Source: Brucella intermedia LMG 3301 (GTDB lineage Bacteria > Pseudomonadota > Alphaproteobacteria > Rhizobiales > Rhizobiaceae). Taken from it: a stretch of 64,000 bases of DNA. Positions 16,611 through 25,541 of the stretch are shown here, in pieces. The DNA is taken from NCBI RefSeq assembly GCF_000182645.1, contig NZ_ACQA01000002.1, forward strand, positions 248,001 to 312,000, in the 5' to 3' direction. Both the position numbers and the translations under genes were made by a program. Position 1 is the first letter of the stretch. Every line of letters starts with the position of its first letter. The notes beneath the pieces were generated by a model. The model saw only the letters and a list, made by a program, of their open reading frames with translations, ran no database searches and was not told the DNA's origin.

Positions 16611-18182
16611 TTAGTCTGCCGGGCTCATACCCCGGCGGGCGAGCACACGGCGCTCGCAGAGGGCTACGATCTGGTAGAAAAAGACAGACAGCATGACGGA
16701 GACCACGGCGACGGCCCAGATCATGCCGTAGTCGAGATATCCGCGCGATTGGTTGAGCAGGTTTCCAAGGCCTGTTCCGGTGGCCAGCCATTCGGCGATC
16801 ATGACCCCGAGCAGAGCGCGCGGCACGGCGAGGCGGATGGCCGCGAAGAGATAGGGCAGGGACGCTGGCACCGACACCAGGCGTATCTGTTTCCAGACAT
16901 TCGCGCCGTATGCGCGGGGTACATCCAGCGCAGCCCGGGGAACCAATGCCATACCCTGCGCCATGGTGACGAAGGCGGGAAAGAATGTGACCGAAATGGT
17001 GATCCAGAGGATGACGGACGGCCCGCGCCCCAGCAACAGAACGAGCAGAGGCGTCAGTGCAACCAGAGGCATCGTCTGAGTGACGAGGGCGACAGGCATG
17101 AAGCCGCGCACGATGGCTGGTTTGGCGACGGACGCAATGGCGAGTGCAAAGGCAAACAGGATGCCGGCGGCCATGCCGAGAAATGTGAGCGGCAAAGTCT
17201 GCAAAAGCGCTGTCAGCAGTTTGGTCTGGGCGGCGGTCGCGGACGGAGCGAGGAACAGATAATCGAACAGTCCGGCAGGTGTTTTCGCTATCATGGCTGG
17301 CGTTCCCATGACGACAAGCAACAGCCACCACAAAAGGAACGGAAGCGCGACTGAACAGACAGTGAGAACATAGTTCAGCCCGCGAGAGCGGTGTTGGACA
17401 ACATCTGGAGCGCTGGCCGGGACGGTGATTGCCTTGGTGCTGCCCGTCAGTACCTTCGCAACAACAGAGAATAGCGCATAGGCCAGCCCCGCGAGCAGGG
17501 TAGCGCACAGGCCGATGCCCCATAACCGGGTCGGTTCGGCTCTCCCGAGAGAACCGATCAGATAGGCACCAAGACCGAAGCGACCTCCTCCGCCGAATTC
17601 GGCCAGGATGGAACCCAGAACCGCATTCGGAGCAGCAATGCGTAGACCCGCGAGAATCGACGGAAGTGCAGATCGCAATTGCGCCAGGCGCAGCACTTTC
17701 CAGCGGTTGCCGCCATATGCACGAACGATATCGATCATGCGGCGGTCCGTCTGGCTGATGCCTGTTACGGTGGCGGCCATGGTGATGAAATAACAACCAA
17801 GCGCTGCCAGCGTAATACGCGGCGTCATGCCCGAAAAGGTCAGCACCAGAATGGGCGATATGGCGATTGGAGGCAGTGCGAAAATCGCGATGTTGACGCC
17901 ACGTCCGAGCTTTGCAGCAGCAGGAAATAGCGCGAACAGGATGCCTGCTGCCACGGCGATGAGATTGCCGATGATAAATCCAGCGCCTGCGCCTTCAAGT
18001 GTTGCCAGTATATGGGCGGGATAGTCGGCCCGATCTATCCAGAGACGAGCCAGTATAGCCGACGGTGCCGGAAGGGCGCCATCTGCGATCAGTGAGAAGC
18101 GACCGCATATCTCCCATATCGCAAGAAGGATAATCCAGTTGCGCAAGGTCGAGAGATGGGTGGACGGCTTCACGTCAGCCAT
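16611..18182 (-). CDS. ABC transporter permease, two fused BPD_transp_1 domains (NitT/TauT/SsuC type)
   Basis: The 523-residue protein is about twice the length of an SsuC/TauC/ThiX permease (~260). It contains two membrane domains in tandem, each with an EAA-type loop (about residues 170-190: MIDIVRAYGGNRWKVLRLAQ; and about 420-440: ALDVPRAYGANVWKQIRLVS). One chain can thus form the whole membrane channel. The ATG at 18182 overlaps the stop of the ATPase gene. Partners are the ATPase (18175-18942) and the Tat-exported binding protein (18942-19913). The import direction follows from the binding protein. Confidence 0.88.
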   Translation of the reverse strand: MADVKPSTHLSTLRNWIILLAIWEICGRFSLIADGALPAPSAILARLWIDRADYPAHILATLEGAGAGFIIGNLIAVAAGILFALFPAAAKLGRGVNIAIFALPPIAISPILVLTFSGMTPRITLAALGCYFITMAATVTGISQTDRRMIDIVRAYGGNRWKVLRLAQLRSALPSILAGLRIAAPNAVLGSILAEFGGGGRFGLGAYLIGSLGRAEPTRLWGIGLCATLLAGLAYALFSVVAKVLTGSTKAITVPASAPDVVQHRSRGLNYVLTVCSVALPFLLWWLLLVVMGTPAMIAKTPAGLFDYLFLAPSATAAQTKLLTALLQTLPLTFLGMAAGILFAFALAIASVAKPAIVRGFMPVALVTQTMPLVALTPLLVLLLGRGPSVILWITISVTFFPAFVTMAQGMALVPRAALDVPRAYGANVWKQIRLVSVPASLPYLFAAIRLAVPRALLGVMIAEWLATGTGLGNLLNQSRGYLDYGMIWAVAVVSVMLSVFFYQIVALCERRVLARRGMSPAD

Positions 18183-18942
18183 GCAGGGCCTCCGCGATGG
18201 CATCCTCCAGCGCGTGGAACTGCGATGTGCTGAAAATCTCGGGGCTGCGCGGGCGCTCCAATGGAATATCGATGATCTGCGCGATGCGTCCGGGGCGACT
18301 GTGCATCACCACGATCCGGTCGGCGAGGAAAACCGCCTCGTCTATGCCGTGGGTAACAAGCAGGGTGGTCGCCTTGCTTTCCAGCCATATGCGTTGAAGC
18401 TCAATATTCATCTGGCGGCGCAATATCTGGTCGAGTGCGCCGAAAGGCTCGTCGAGAAACAGAACGCGCGGATCGGTAACCAGTGAGCGGGCAATTGCGA
18501 CGCGCTGGCGCATGCCACCGGAAAGCTCGCCCGGAAGCGCCTTTTCGAAGCCTTTGAGACCGACAAGAGCGATAAGCTCGGCAATTCTGTGAGACTTCGC
18601 AGAACGCGAAAGACCGAGGACATCAAGCGGCAAAGCGATATTGTCTTCGACGCTGCGCCAGGGCATGAGCGCCGCGTCCTGAAAGGCCACGCCCGTCAGC
18701 CCGGCTTTTGCCGCCTTGACGGGGCTTTTATCCATAACCGAAATCGCGCCGCTGTCGGGTCGGTCAAGACCGAGTGCCAGCCGCAACATGGTCGACTTGC
18801 CGCAGCCCGATGGCCCGATAAGTGCTGTGAACGACCCGGCCGGGCATTCAAGGGAGACATCGGATAATGCAATTACATTCGTGCCACGCCCTGAAAAGGA
18901 GCGTGTCACGTTTTCAAGTTTGATCCCGGACATTTCTGGCAT
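18175..18942 (-). CDS. ABC transporter ATP-binding protein (NitT/TauT family)
   Basis: This 255-residue ATPase has the Walker A motif GPSGCGKST (about residue 41), the signature LSGGMRQRV (about 137), and Walker B with VLFLDEPFGALD (about 157). It energises the fused permease. The ATG overlaps the stop of the substrate-binding protein by one base (TGATG), and its own stop overlaps the permease start by 8 bp, so all three transporter genes are translationally coupled. Alternative near starts exist at 18945 and 18930. Confidence 0.93.
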   Translation of the reverse strand: MPEMSGIKLENVTRSFSGRGTNVIALSDVSLECPAGSFTALIGPSGCGKSTMLRLALGLDRPDSGAISVMDKSPVKAAKAGLTGVAFQDAALMPWRSVEDNIALPLDVLGLSRSAKSHRIAELIALVGLKGFEKALPGELSGGMRQRVAIARSLVTDPRVLFLDEPFGALDQILRRQMNIELQRIWLESKATTLLVTHGIDEAVFLADRIVVMHSRPGRIAQIIDIPLERPRSPEIFSTSQFHALEDAIAEALHG

Positions 18943-19913
18943 CAAATCTCTTCAAGAAGCGTGGTGTCGAAATGATCGCGCTTGGCGGCGATGCCGATCG
19001 TACCGAGAGCCGCGATCGTTTTTTCGATGGCTTCCTCGCTCATGGAGAATATGCCATGGGGGGACTCGATCAGCGGCTTCTGGGCAGTGTTGAAATAGAC
19101 TTCATTTTCCACTGACCGGCCCGTACCCTTAAACCAGCTGTCGATAAATTTGGGCGGGTAGGCTGCCGGGTCCTTGAGGTTTTCATCCCAGCCCTTGCGG
19201 CTTGCGCGAAGGAAAGCAACAATATCCTTGCGCTTCGTCTTGAGCGTTTCTTCCGTAACGACCACCGTATCGTTGAAGATGGTGAAGCCGAAGTCATAAA
19301 GCAGGAAGAATATGGCCTCTTCACCGGCCTGCTTGATGGTGAAGGGAACGTTGGTCGTAAAATCAAGCGACGCGTCGATTTCACCCTTGATAAGCGGCGT
19401 TGGGTCATACGCGTAAGGGACGATGTTAACCTGGGACGGATCGATCCCCGAAATCTTCAGCATTGCCTCGACCGAGATGACATTGACCGGCGGTACCGCA
19501 AGGGTCTTGCCGATGAGATCCTTTGGTTCCCTGATCGGATTCTTGGCGAGCGAAACAATGCCGATGGGATTCTTCTGATATTGGGCGCCGATGATCTTGA
19601 AAGGTGCGCCCTGTTCGACGATAGCCTTGATCGTCGTGTCCGGAGTGGTGAGTGTCAGGTCAGCCTTGCCCGCAATGATCGCGCTTTCGGGGATGACATC
19701 CGGACCGCCGGAAATGTAATTGAGATCAAGGCCTTCTTCTCGATAAAAACCCTTGTCGGCCGCAACAAAATAGCCGCAGAATTCCGCGTCATTGATCCAG
19801 GACGCTTGAAAGTTGAACGGCGTATCGGCATCGGCAAAGCGGCTCATCGCAGGAAAGGTGGCAGCAGCTCCCATAAGTCCGAGAAAACGGCGACGATCCA
19901 AGGCAATATTCAT
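18942..19913 (-). CDS. ABC transporter substrate-binding protein, NMT1/THI5-like, Tat-exported
   Basis: The 323-residue protein starts with a twin-arginine signal (MNIALDRRRFLGLMGAAATF), then an NMT1/THI5-like periplasmic binding fold: WINDAEFCGYFVAADKGFY near residue 38 and PDTTIKAIVEQGAPFKIIGA near 90-110. Family members bind pyrimidine precursors of thiamine, nitrate, sulfonates or riboflavin-like compounds. AAGGAAG precedes the ATG. The ligand is not determined, and no THI-box riboswitch was recognised in the 26-bp gap upstream. Confidence 0.88.
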   Translation of the reverse strand: MNIALDRRRFLGLMGAAATFPAMSRFADADTPFNFQASWINDAEFCGYFVAADKGFYREEGLDLNYISGGPDVIPESAIIAGKADLTLTTPDTTIKAIVEQGAPFKIIGAQYQKNPIGIVSLAKNPIREPKDLIGKTLAVPPVNVISVEAMLKISGIDPSQVNIVPYAYDPTPLIKGEIDASLDFTTNVPFTIKQAGEEAIFFLLYDFGFTIFNDTVVVTEETLKTKRKDIVAFLRASRKGWDENLKDPAAYPPKFIDSWFKGTGRSVENEVYFNTAQKPLIESPHGIFSMSEEAIEKTIAALGTIGIAAKRDHFDTTLLEEI

Positions 19914-19939
19914 CGAAACTTCCTTTTGGTGCTGAATTT

Positions 19940-20677
19940 TCAGGCTATGCCGCGTATGCGGGCGAGTTCACGCAATGGTGGAATCGATTGTATTTCCTCT
20001 GCCGAAACCTCGTTCCAGCGGACGCCGCGCGGTCGGCGACGATTGCGCGTTATTTCAATCAGACGGCTTGGTGTGGCAATGAAATCGAGAGCAATATCGC
20101 TTTCGGAGACGTTGAGGCGCTCTTCCACGATCTGCACGTCGTGGACTGCTGCGACAATCAGGGATTGCTCGTCTGCAAGCCCCAGGTCGGTGAACATGCC
20201 CCATTCCAGATCGAAGAACGCATGGCCTTTGCCAAAGCGGACTCCATCAATGGAAACAGCGGATGCGCCAGTCGCCACGACATCAAAACGGCCGATATGG
20301 GTCAGGTCTTCGAGGCTGACCGCTCGACCGAAATGTTCCATCCCGTCAAGCCAGGCTGCGGCTTTCTCCAACCCCGGGGGAACGGATCCCGGTTGCAGTA
20401 GGAGAAAGCCGCGCTGCATGCCGTAAGTCGGCATGATGAATGGTGTACCCGACTTGATCAGGCGACGGCGCAACTCGATCATGGAATTATCCGGAGTGAC
20501 AAAAACCAGATTGGCCTTTGCAAACCCTTCAAGCGCCAGCAAACGATCGGTAGCTGCCTCGACACCCTCAAAGTCCGGAATGAATTCCGAAAATTTGAGG
20601 TGGAAGCGTGCATCAGGACGTGCGACATCTTTCAGTCGCTCCCAGATGCGCTGCCGGATATTGCGGGAATACGCCAT
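19940..20677 (-). CDS. MTHFS-domain (5-formyltetrahydrofolate cyclo-ligase-like) protein, paralog 2
   Basis: This 245-residue protein is a paralog of the one at 15854-16594 and shares the divergent loop (RFGKGHAFFDLEW, about residue 148) in place of the standard catalytic GGGYYDR. It is the first gene of the minus-strand operon, 26 bp before the binding-protein gene, and is divergent from the RpiR regulator. The tight linkage of two such proteins with an importer suggests that they act on the imported compound or on a folate/pterin-like derivative. That is inference; no reaction is assigned. Confidence 0.75.
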   Translation of the reverse strand: MAYSRNIRQRIWERLKDVARPDARFHLKFSEFIPDFEGVEAATDRLLALEGFAKANLVFVTPDNSMIELRRRLIKSGTPFIMPTYGMQRGFLLLQPGSVPPGLEKAAAWLDGMEHFGRAVSLEDLTHIGRFDVVATGASAVSIDGVRFGKGHAFFDLEWGMFTDLGLADEQSLIVAAVHDVQIVEERLNVSESDIALDFIATPSRLIEITRNRRRPRGVRWNEVSAEEIQSIPPLRELARIRGIA

Positions 20678-20698
20678 GGAGATTCCATGAATTTCAAC

Positions 20699-20727
20699 GT
20701 TTCACTATCAATGAAACAAATGTTTCA
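20699..20727. promoter_or_regulatory. Probable RpiR operator: three alternating GTTTCA/TGAAAC half-sites
   Basis: Between the divergent starts lie GTTTCA (20699-20704), TGAAAC (20712-20717) and GTTTCA (20722-20727). The last two form a perfect 16-bp palindrome with AAAT in the centre. RpiR-family regulators bind such palindromes. The position, 22-50 bp upstream of the MTHFS paralog 2 start and 60 bp upstream of the regulator start, fits control of both. Confidence 0.65.
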
Positions 20728-20786
20728 GTATTGCAAGAGGCAATGATAAGCTTTTTTGGTGCATTAGAGATTCGGAATAAACGCAC

Positions 20787-21635
20787 ATGGCTTCACGTCT
20801 GGTACTGCGCATACAGGAGCGCTACGCAAAGCTCACGGCAGGAGAGCAGAAAATCGCGCAGCTAGTACTTGAGCGCGAGGACGATATTCTGATTCACTCC
20901 GCCACTGAAATCGCGGAGATGGCCGGTGTATCCAAGGCAACGACGGCCCGTTTCTTTCAACATCTGGGCTATGCCGATTTCAACGAAGTAAAACTTCAGG
21001 CGCGCGAGGAGCGCAATCGCACCGAGCCCTACGAATATTCGGCCACAATTGATGAAGAAGTGCCGCTGGTGCGTACCATCAGCGCGCATCTTGATCTGGA
21101 GATCGCCAATATCACGCGAACCTTCGAGGCGCTGCGTTCCGACAAGATGCGCGAGGCTGCGGAACTGATCGCGGCCGCGCCGCGTGTCTGGGTGATAGGA
21201 ATGGGGGATGAGGAAGGGTTCGCACGCTATGCGCGGCTCCTGTTTTCCAGGCTGCGGCACAGCGTGATGATCCTTGGCATCAATCAGGGTTCATGGGCTG
21301 AAGATCTGGCCATGACCGGCCCGAAAGACGTGCTGTTGCTGATCACGCTGCCACCGCATCGGGCTCTGTTAAAGCAAATTCTGGGATATGCCGCTACGAG
21401 CCGGCTGAATATCGTGACCATTACGGACCGTGGATCGGTTTCAGAGGCGCAGCGATATGCCCGCGTCGTCCTTCCATGCCATGTCGACAGTTTCGCATTG
21501 GGGGCATCCTATACGGCTGTCAGCAGTGCCATTCGGCTTCTCGCTTTGACCTATGCTTCGCTTGCAGGGAAATCGGCGCAACAGCGACTGGAGATCGTTG
21601 CCGGGATACACGACGAACTTGACGATATAGACTGA
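20787..21635 (+). CDS. RpiR-family transcriptional regulator (HTH + SIS domain)
   Basis: The 282-residue protein has an N-terminal RpiR helix-turn-helix (about residues 8-80; SATEIAEMAGVSKATTARFFQHLGY) and a C-terminal SIS domain (about 125-260), which normally binds phosphosugars but also other ligands in this family. It is divergent from the MTHFS/ABC operon and most likely controls it through the palindromes in the intergenic region. Its own RBS is weak. Confidence 0.88.
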   Translation: MASRLVLRIQERYAKLTAGEQKIAQLVLEREDDILIHSATEIAEMAGVSKATTARFFQHLGYADFNEVKLQAREERNRTEPYEYSATIDEEVPLVRTISAHLDLEIANITRTFEALRSDKMREAAELIAAAPRVWVIGMGDEEGFARYARLLFSRLRHSVMILGINQGSWAEDLAMTGPKDVLLLITLPPHRALLKQILGYAATSRLNIVTITDRGSVSEAQRYARVVLPCHVDSFALGASYTAVSSAIRLLALTYASLAGKSAQQRLEIVAGIHDELDDID

Positions 21636-21644
21636 AGTCTCCCC

Positions 21645-22877
21645 TTAGTTGCTGCGCACGTGCTCCGGGCGGAAGCCGACGCCGATCAGTCTGCCCGCGA
21701 GGTGCGCGAGGATTGGCCAGCGGGCGAGATACCGCATGAAAGCGGGCGGTCCATCCGGCCTCCCGTTTTTCGTCTCGCGTTTGCGGCGATCGCTGCGCAT
21801 CATGAGTTGCAGCTTTTGCGTCGCCTTTGTGGGAAAGCGGCGTCGCGCCTCGACGGCTGCAAGATGGCGGGACAAGACGTCGTTACTCTTGAGCGGCGCA
21901 GCCAGATTATTTGCGGCCGCTACAGCATCCTGAATGGCAAGATTGACTCCGAAACCACCGATAGGCGACATGGCATGGGCGGCATCGCCGATGCATAAAA
22001 GTCCCGGTTTCCACCACTTCTTCAGTCGATCGATGCGCACACTCAACAGATGGACGTCGTCCCATGTATGTATTTCGTCCATCCGGTCAGGGGGCAATGG
22101 GGATACTTTCGCTACCGCTTCCCTGAATGCATCGAGCCCTTTCTGTTTTACCTCGGCGAAAGTCTGCTTGCGCAGCACATAACCGCATTGCCAGGAGTCG
22201 CCGCGATCGATCATGACGAACCCCTGCCTGGGGCCGCCATGACCCATCGTATAGGGCGGGTCATCGGGAAGGTGAGACAGTTTCATCCAGAGTATCTCGC
22301 TTGGCGAACCAAAGCTCTCGATCTCCATACCGGCTTTTGTGCGCACCACGGAGTTTCTGCCGTCGGCACCCACTACGAGTTTAGCGCTGATATCGATCGT
22401 TTCAGCGGGCGTTGCCGCAACTAGACCGGTGACGTTTCCGTCCCGTTCAATCAGTTCCACTACGTTGGCCGGCATTATGAGTTTGAAATTAGGATACTTC
22501 GCAGCTTCGCGTGCAATGTAATCCAGAAATTCCCATTGTGGCATGAAAGCGATGAATCTGCACCGCGCTGGAATCCTGGAAAAATCCGCTATCGTTATGT
22601 CCTGGCCGCCGATCTCCGCATGTAAGCGGTACGCCTTGGTATGGGGTAACGCAAGCAGGCCGTCCAGCAAGCCAAGCTCATGCATGATCTGAAGAGTGGA
22701 TGGATGAATTGTGTCGCCACGGAAATCCCGCAGAAAATCCGGGTGCTTCTCGAGAACCGTCACGCTCACGCCTGAACGGGCAAGCAGAAGACCTAACATC
22801 AAGCCTGCTGGCCCGCCGCCCGCTATCACGCAGTCCGTCTTTATGGAGTTGCTATGCGATGTGACTGGCTGCGTCAT
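21645..22877 (-). CDS. FAD-dependent monooxygenase (PHBH-type aromatic hydroxylase family)
   Basis: This 410-residue group A flavoprotein monooxygenase has GGGPAGLMLGLLLARSG near residue 19 (FAD Rossmann motif), VGADGRNSVVR near 168 (DG motif) and GDAAHAMSPIGGFGVNLAIQD near 297 (second FAD motif). Family members hydroxylate aromatic rings with NAD(P)H and O2; the substrate is unknown. It converges with the RpiR gene (9-bp gap) and stands alone. A C-terminal stretch rich in basic residues (RRKRETKNGRP) follows the catalytic domain. Confidence 0.85.
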   Translation of the reverse strand: MTQPVTSHSNSIKTDCVIAGGGPAGLMLGLLLARSGVSVTVLEKHPDFLRDFRGDTIHPSTLQIMHELGLLDGLLALPHTKAYRLHAEIGGQDITIADFSRIPARCRFIAFMPQWEFLDYIAREAAKYPNFKLIMPANVVELIERDGNVTGLVAATPAETIDISAKLVVGADGRNSVVRTKAGMEIESFGSPSEILWMKLSHLPDDPPYTMGHGGPRQGFVMIDRGDSWQCGYVLRKQTFAEVKQKGLDAFREAVAKVSPLPPDRMDEIHTWDDVHLLSVRIDRLKKWWKPGLLCIGDAAHAMSPIGGFGVNLAIQDAVAAANNLAAPLKSNDVLSRHLAAVEARRRFPTKATQKLQLMMRSDRRKRETKNGRPDGPPAFMRYLARWPILAHLAGRLIGVGFRPEHVRSN

Positions 22878-22916
22878 GACTTATCCACTCAACCATGCTG
22901 GTGCGGTCCAAAAGAC

Positions 22917-22953
22917 ATAAAAAGACCGGCGCTCTCGTAGGTCAAGCGCCGGC
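22917..22953 (-). terminator. Intrinsic terminator downstream of the EamA transporter
   Basis: On the minus strand AGCCGGCGCT pairs with AGCGCCGGT and is followed by CTTTTTA. It lies 140 bp downstream of the EamA-family gene and 40 bp upstream of the monooxygenase, isolating the two units. Confidence 0.75.
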
Positions 22954-23095
22954 TGGAAGTCTACGCGACCAGAAGAGGTCAAAACATGAATTAAATTATC
23001 ATGTTTTATTTGTCAAGTTATCAGCCAACGACCGGAAGCCGCAGAAAATGAATGCTATAATGTTATAAACTCAAAACAGCACGTTTTTTGGGGGG

Positions 23096-23977
23096 CTAGC
23101 CGAGAGCGGGCGGCTTGCTTTTACCGAGCTGACGTTCCCGGAAGACAGAAAACAGTCCGGCGCCTACGACGATAAGCGCACCGGCGACAATGTTCCATGT
23201 CAGCTGTTCATGGAATACCGTAACTGCGATACATGCGCCTATAACAAGTTGAAGATAGGTGATGGGCTGCACTTCTCCAGCCTCCAGAATGTCATAGGCA
23301 CGGATCAGGAAGTAGTGACTCGCGATGCCGCAGGCGCAAAGAGCCGCCATCCAGAACCAGTCGCTCCGTGCAATCGGCATCAGATAGAAGCTGCCTACGA
23401 ATGTAAGGGCCGCAGCACCAGCCATCCCGGTATAGAAGAAGCTGGTCATGGCGTCGTCGCTTTTGCTGACGGCGCGCGTCGCAACAGCATAGACGGCGAA
23501 CATGACCATCGCTGCAACAGGCAGAAGCAGGGACGCGTCGAACTTGGCATTGACGGGATTAATGATCAGCAGGACACCGATCAGTCCAACGATGATCGCC
23601 GTCCAGCGCCTCCATCCCACCTTTTCACCCAAAAACGGTACGGAAAGCATGGTCACCAGCAGCGGTGCACCCTGAAAGATCGATTGCGCCGTTGCCATGC
23701 CTGCACGGCTGAGCGCGAAGATGAAGGTCACGATTTCGGCGGCAAGCAGAATACCGCGAAAAAGCTGCAGAAATGGGCGGTTCGTCGCGGCAGCTTTGGC
23801 GATGCCGCCGGAGCGAATGGCAAGCAGAAGAACGAAAGCTGCAAAAACCCAATAGCGGATCATCGTTATCAGGATGGGCGAATAATGCGTACCAAGGTAC
23901 TTCGAGATACCATCCTGCGTCGCGAAAATGGTAACCGCGAGAAGTGTGAATAGATAGCCTTGGCCTTTGCGTGTCAT
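23096..23977 (-). CDS. EamA-family (drug/metabolite superfamily) transporter
   Basis: This 293-residue inner-membrane protein has about ten hydrophobic helices arranged as two EamA repeats (about residues 5-135 and 145-278). The N-terminus GYLFTLLAVTIFATQDGISK is typical of DMT-superfamily exporters. The ATG at 23977 is preferred; a TTG at 23998 would add seven residues. Substrates of such permeases are diverse (amino acids, nucleotides, metabolites), and context gives no hint. Confidence 0.85.
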   Translation of the reverse strand: MTRKGQGYLFTLLAVTIFATQDGISKYLGTHYSPILITMIRYWVFAAFVLLLAIRSGGIAKAAATNRPFLQLFRGILLAAEIVTFIFALSRAGMATAQSIFQGAPLLVTMLSVPFLGEKVGWRRWTAIIVGLIGVLLIINPVNAKFDASLLLPVAAMVMFAVYAVATRAVSKSDDAMTSFFYTGMAGAAALTFVGSFYLMPIARSDWFWMAALCACGIASHYFLIRAYDILEAGEVQPITYLQLVIGACIAVTVFHEQLTWNIVAGALIVVGAGLFSVFRERQLGKSKPPALG

Positions 23978-24061
23978 GGCGCACTCATATCGGGACAATC
24001 CCGCAGGTGCTACCCATAAATTCTCATATGCTCAGATAGTATGGGGCCGGACTTTATCGAC

Positions 24062-24088
24062 AGAAAGGCCGGCGATTAGCGCCGGCCT
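24062..24088 (-). terminator. Intrinsic terminator after the TerC-family gene
   Basis: On the minus strand AGGCCGGCG pairs with CGCCGGCCT around CTAAT, followed by TTCTG. It lies 25 bp beyond the stop codon at 24113. Confidence 0.7.
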
Positions 24089-24112
24089 CTCCGTGGTCAA
24101 AACTGCTTTCGC

Positions 24113-25132
24113 TCAGTTTTCGGTATGGTGCTGCTTGGCGAGGTCCTCAACGCTCACGTCCGGTTCATTGCGGGTTTTATAAAGCGAATACAGTACTCCG
24201 CTTGCGAGGATGACCAGCGTCGCGACAAGCGACAGCAGCGTGTTGATGTGAACGCCGAGCGGCACGAGGAAAATCTTGATGCCGATAAGCACCAGAATGA
24301 TTGCAAGCGAGACCTGCAGATAGCGGAACCGGTTCATCGCAGCGGCGAGTGCGAAGTAAAGCGCACGCAAACCCAGAACGGCAAAGATGTTCGAGGTGTA
24401 GACAATGAACGTGTCCTGGGTAACGGCGAAGACGGCCGGGACAGAGTCGACCGCGAAGATGAGGTCGACTGTTTCCACCATGATCAGAGCAACTGCCAGT
24501 GGTGTCAGCCAGGTGACCATCTTGCCGGTCTTCGGATGCGGTTGCTTGACCGTAAAATTGCGGCCATGCAACTCGCTGGTGATGTTGAACCGACGGCGCA
24601 GAAATTTGAAAACGGCGTTCTGTTCGATGTCAGGCGTCTCGTCCTTGTGACCGAACATCTTGAAGCCGGTGAAAACAAGGAACGCGCCGAAGAGGAAAAG
24701 AATCCAGTTGAACTCGTGCACAAGTGCCGCGCCCAGCCCGATCAGGATTGCTCTGAAGGCGATGACACCGAGAATACCCCAGAACAACACGCGGTGCTGA
24801 TAAAGGCGCGGAATGCCGAGAAAGCCGAAGATCGTGGCGATGACAAACATATTGTCCATCGCGAGGCTCTGCTCGATCAAGTAACCGGTATAAAACTCCA
24901 GGCCGGCTTCCGCTCCGCGCTGCCACCACACCCAGCCACCGAAGGCCAATGCGATCAGAACATAGAAGCCATAAAGCAGGAGGCTTTCCTTGGCTTCGAT
25001 CTCGTGTTCGTCACGATGGAGAATGCCGAGGTCGAAGACAAGCAAGCCCACGACGACAACAATGAATGCCGCCCAAAAATATACAGGTGTACCAAGAAAA
25101 TCGCCCGATAGGGCTACAATAAGCGAATCCAT
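24113..25132 (-). CDS. TerC/Alx-family integral membrane protein
   Basis: The 339-residue protein has about nine hydrophobic helices and the acidic TerC signatures IEQSLAMDNMFVIATIF (about residue 85) and VETVDLIFAVDSVPAVFAVTQD (about 210). TerC/Alx proteins are linked to tellurite resistance and to manganese export in other bacteria. The ATG at 25132 starts the conserved MDSLIVAL; longer frames upstream read into the leader. The function call is at family level. Confidence 0.88.
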   Translation of the reverse strand: MDSLIVALSGDFLGTPVYFWAAFIVVVVGLLVFDLGILHRDEHEIEAKESLLLYGFYVLIALAFGGWVWWQRGAEAGLEFYTGYLIEQSLAMDNMFVIATIFGFLGIPRLYQHRVLFWGILGVIAFRAILIGLGAALVHEFNWILFLFGAFLVFTGFKMFGHKDETPDIEQNAVFKFLRRRFNITSELHGRNFTVKQPHPKTGKMVTWLTPLAVALIMVETVDLIFAVDSVPAVFAVTQDTFIVYTSNIFAVLGLRALYFALAAAMNRFRYLQVSLAIILVLIGIKIFLVPLGVHINTLLSLVATLVILASGVLYSLYKTRNEPDVSVEDLAKQHHTEN

Positions 25133-25467
25133 CGCCGGACCATCTCCATTTGAACAAGTGGAGCAGCCCCGACATCGCCATAGCGGTAGCCATGACCAGA
25201 GGGGCCCGGCGCTGCATTTCTTCAAATGTGTATGGTTTGGCCAAGTTCAAGAGTGGAAACTGAATTTTTTGTAATGTTGCTCGAATTCGAAATAGCCAAG
25301 GAGATCGCGGGCCCGAAGGGGCCCTATTCCTGAGTGTGTGCAATGGATACTGATAGTTGGGGTCAGGCACCGAACGCCGAGCACTGAGGGAGCATTTTTT
25401 TGGCAATGGCGACATGAACTTGCCGCCAAAAAGCTAAAAAGTATCCAAGCTTTTTCTCGAAAGCAAA
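25133..25467. other. Non-coding leader region upstream of terC
   Basis: This ~335-bp stretch has no convincing gene. It contains short palindromic elements such as GGTAGCCATGACC and CGGGCCC/GGGCCC. Because Alx/TerC genes in some bacteria have a yybP-ykoY manganese riboswitch, the leader was inspected, but its conserved core was not recognised with confidence. Confidence 0.5.
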
Positions 25468-25541
25468 TGGCTGGGGGACCTGGATTCGAACCAAGACTAA
25501 CGGAGTCAGAGTCCGCTGTTCTACCCTTAAACTATCCCCCA
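25468..25541 (-). tRNA. tRNA-Gln (anticodon CTG)
   Basis: On the minus strand a complete cloverleaf is seen: acceptor TGGGGGA/TCCCCCA with G73 and encoded CCA, anticodon arm GCGGA-CTCTGAC-TCCGT, and T arm CTTGG-TTCGAAT-CCAGG. The anticodon CTG reads CAG glutamine codons. The encoded CCA is 25468-25470. It is an isolated gene. Confidence 0.95.

Noticed and set aside
16447..17796. 449-codon minus-strand frame overlapping the ABC permease
   Set aside because: It is out of frame with the permease and the MTHFS gene, has a His/Arg-rich composition typical of a GC-rich shadow frame, and shows no domain.
25133..25300. yybP-ykoY manganese riboswitch upstream of the TerC gene
   Set aside because: The leader was inspected because Alx/TerC genes often carry it, but the conserved core could not be matched by eye; a covariance-model search would settle it.
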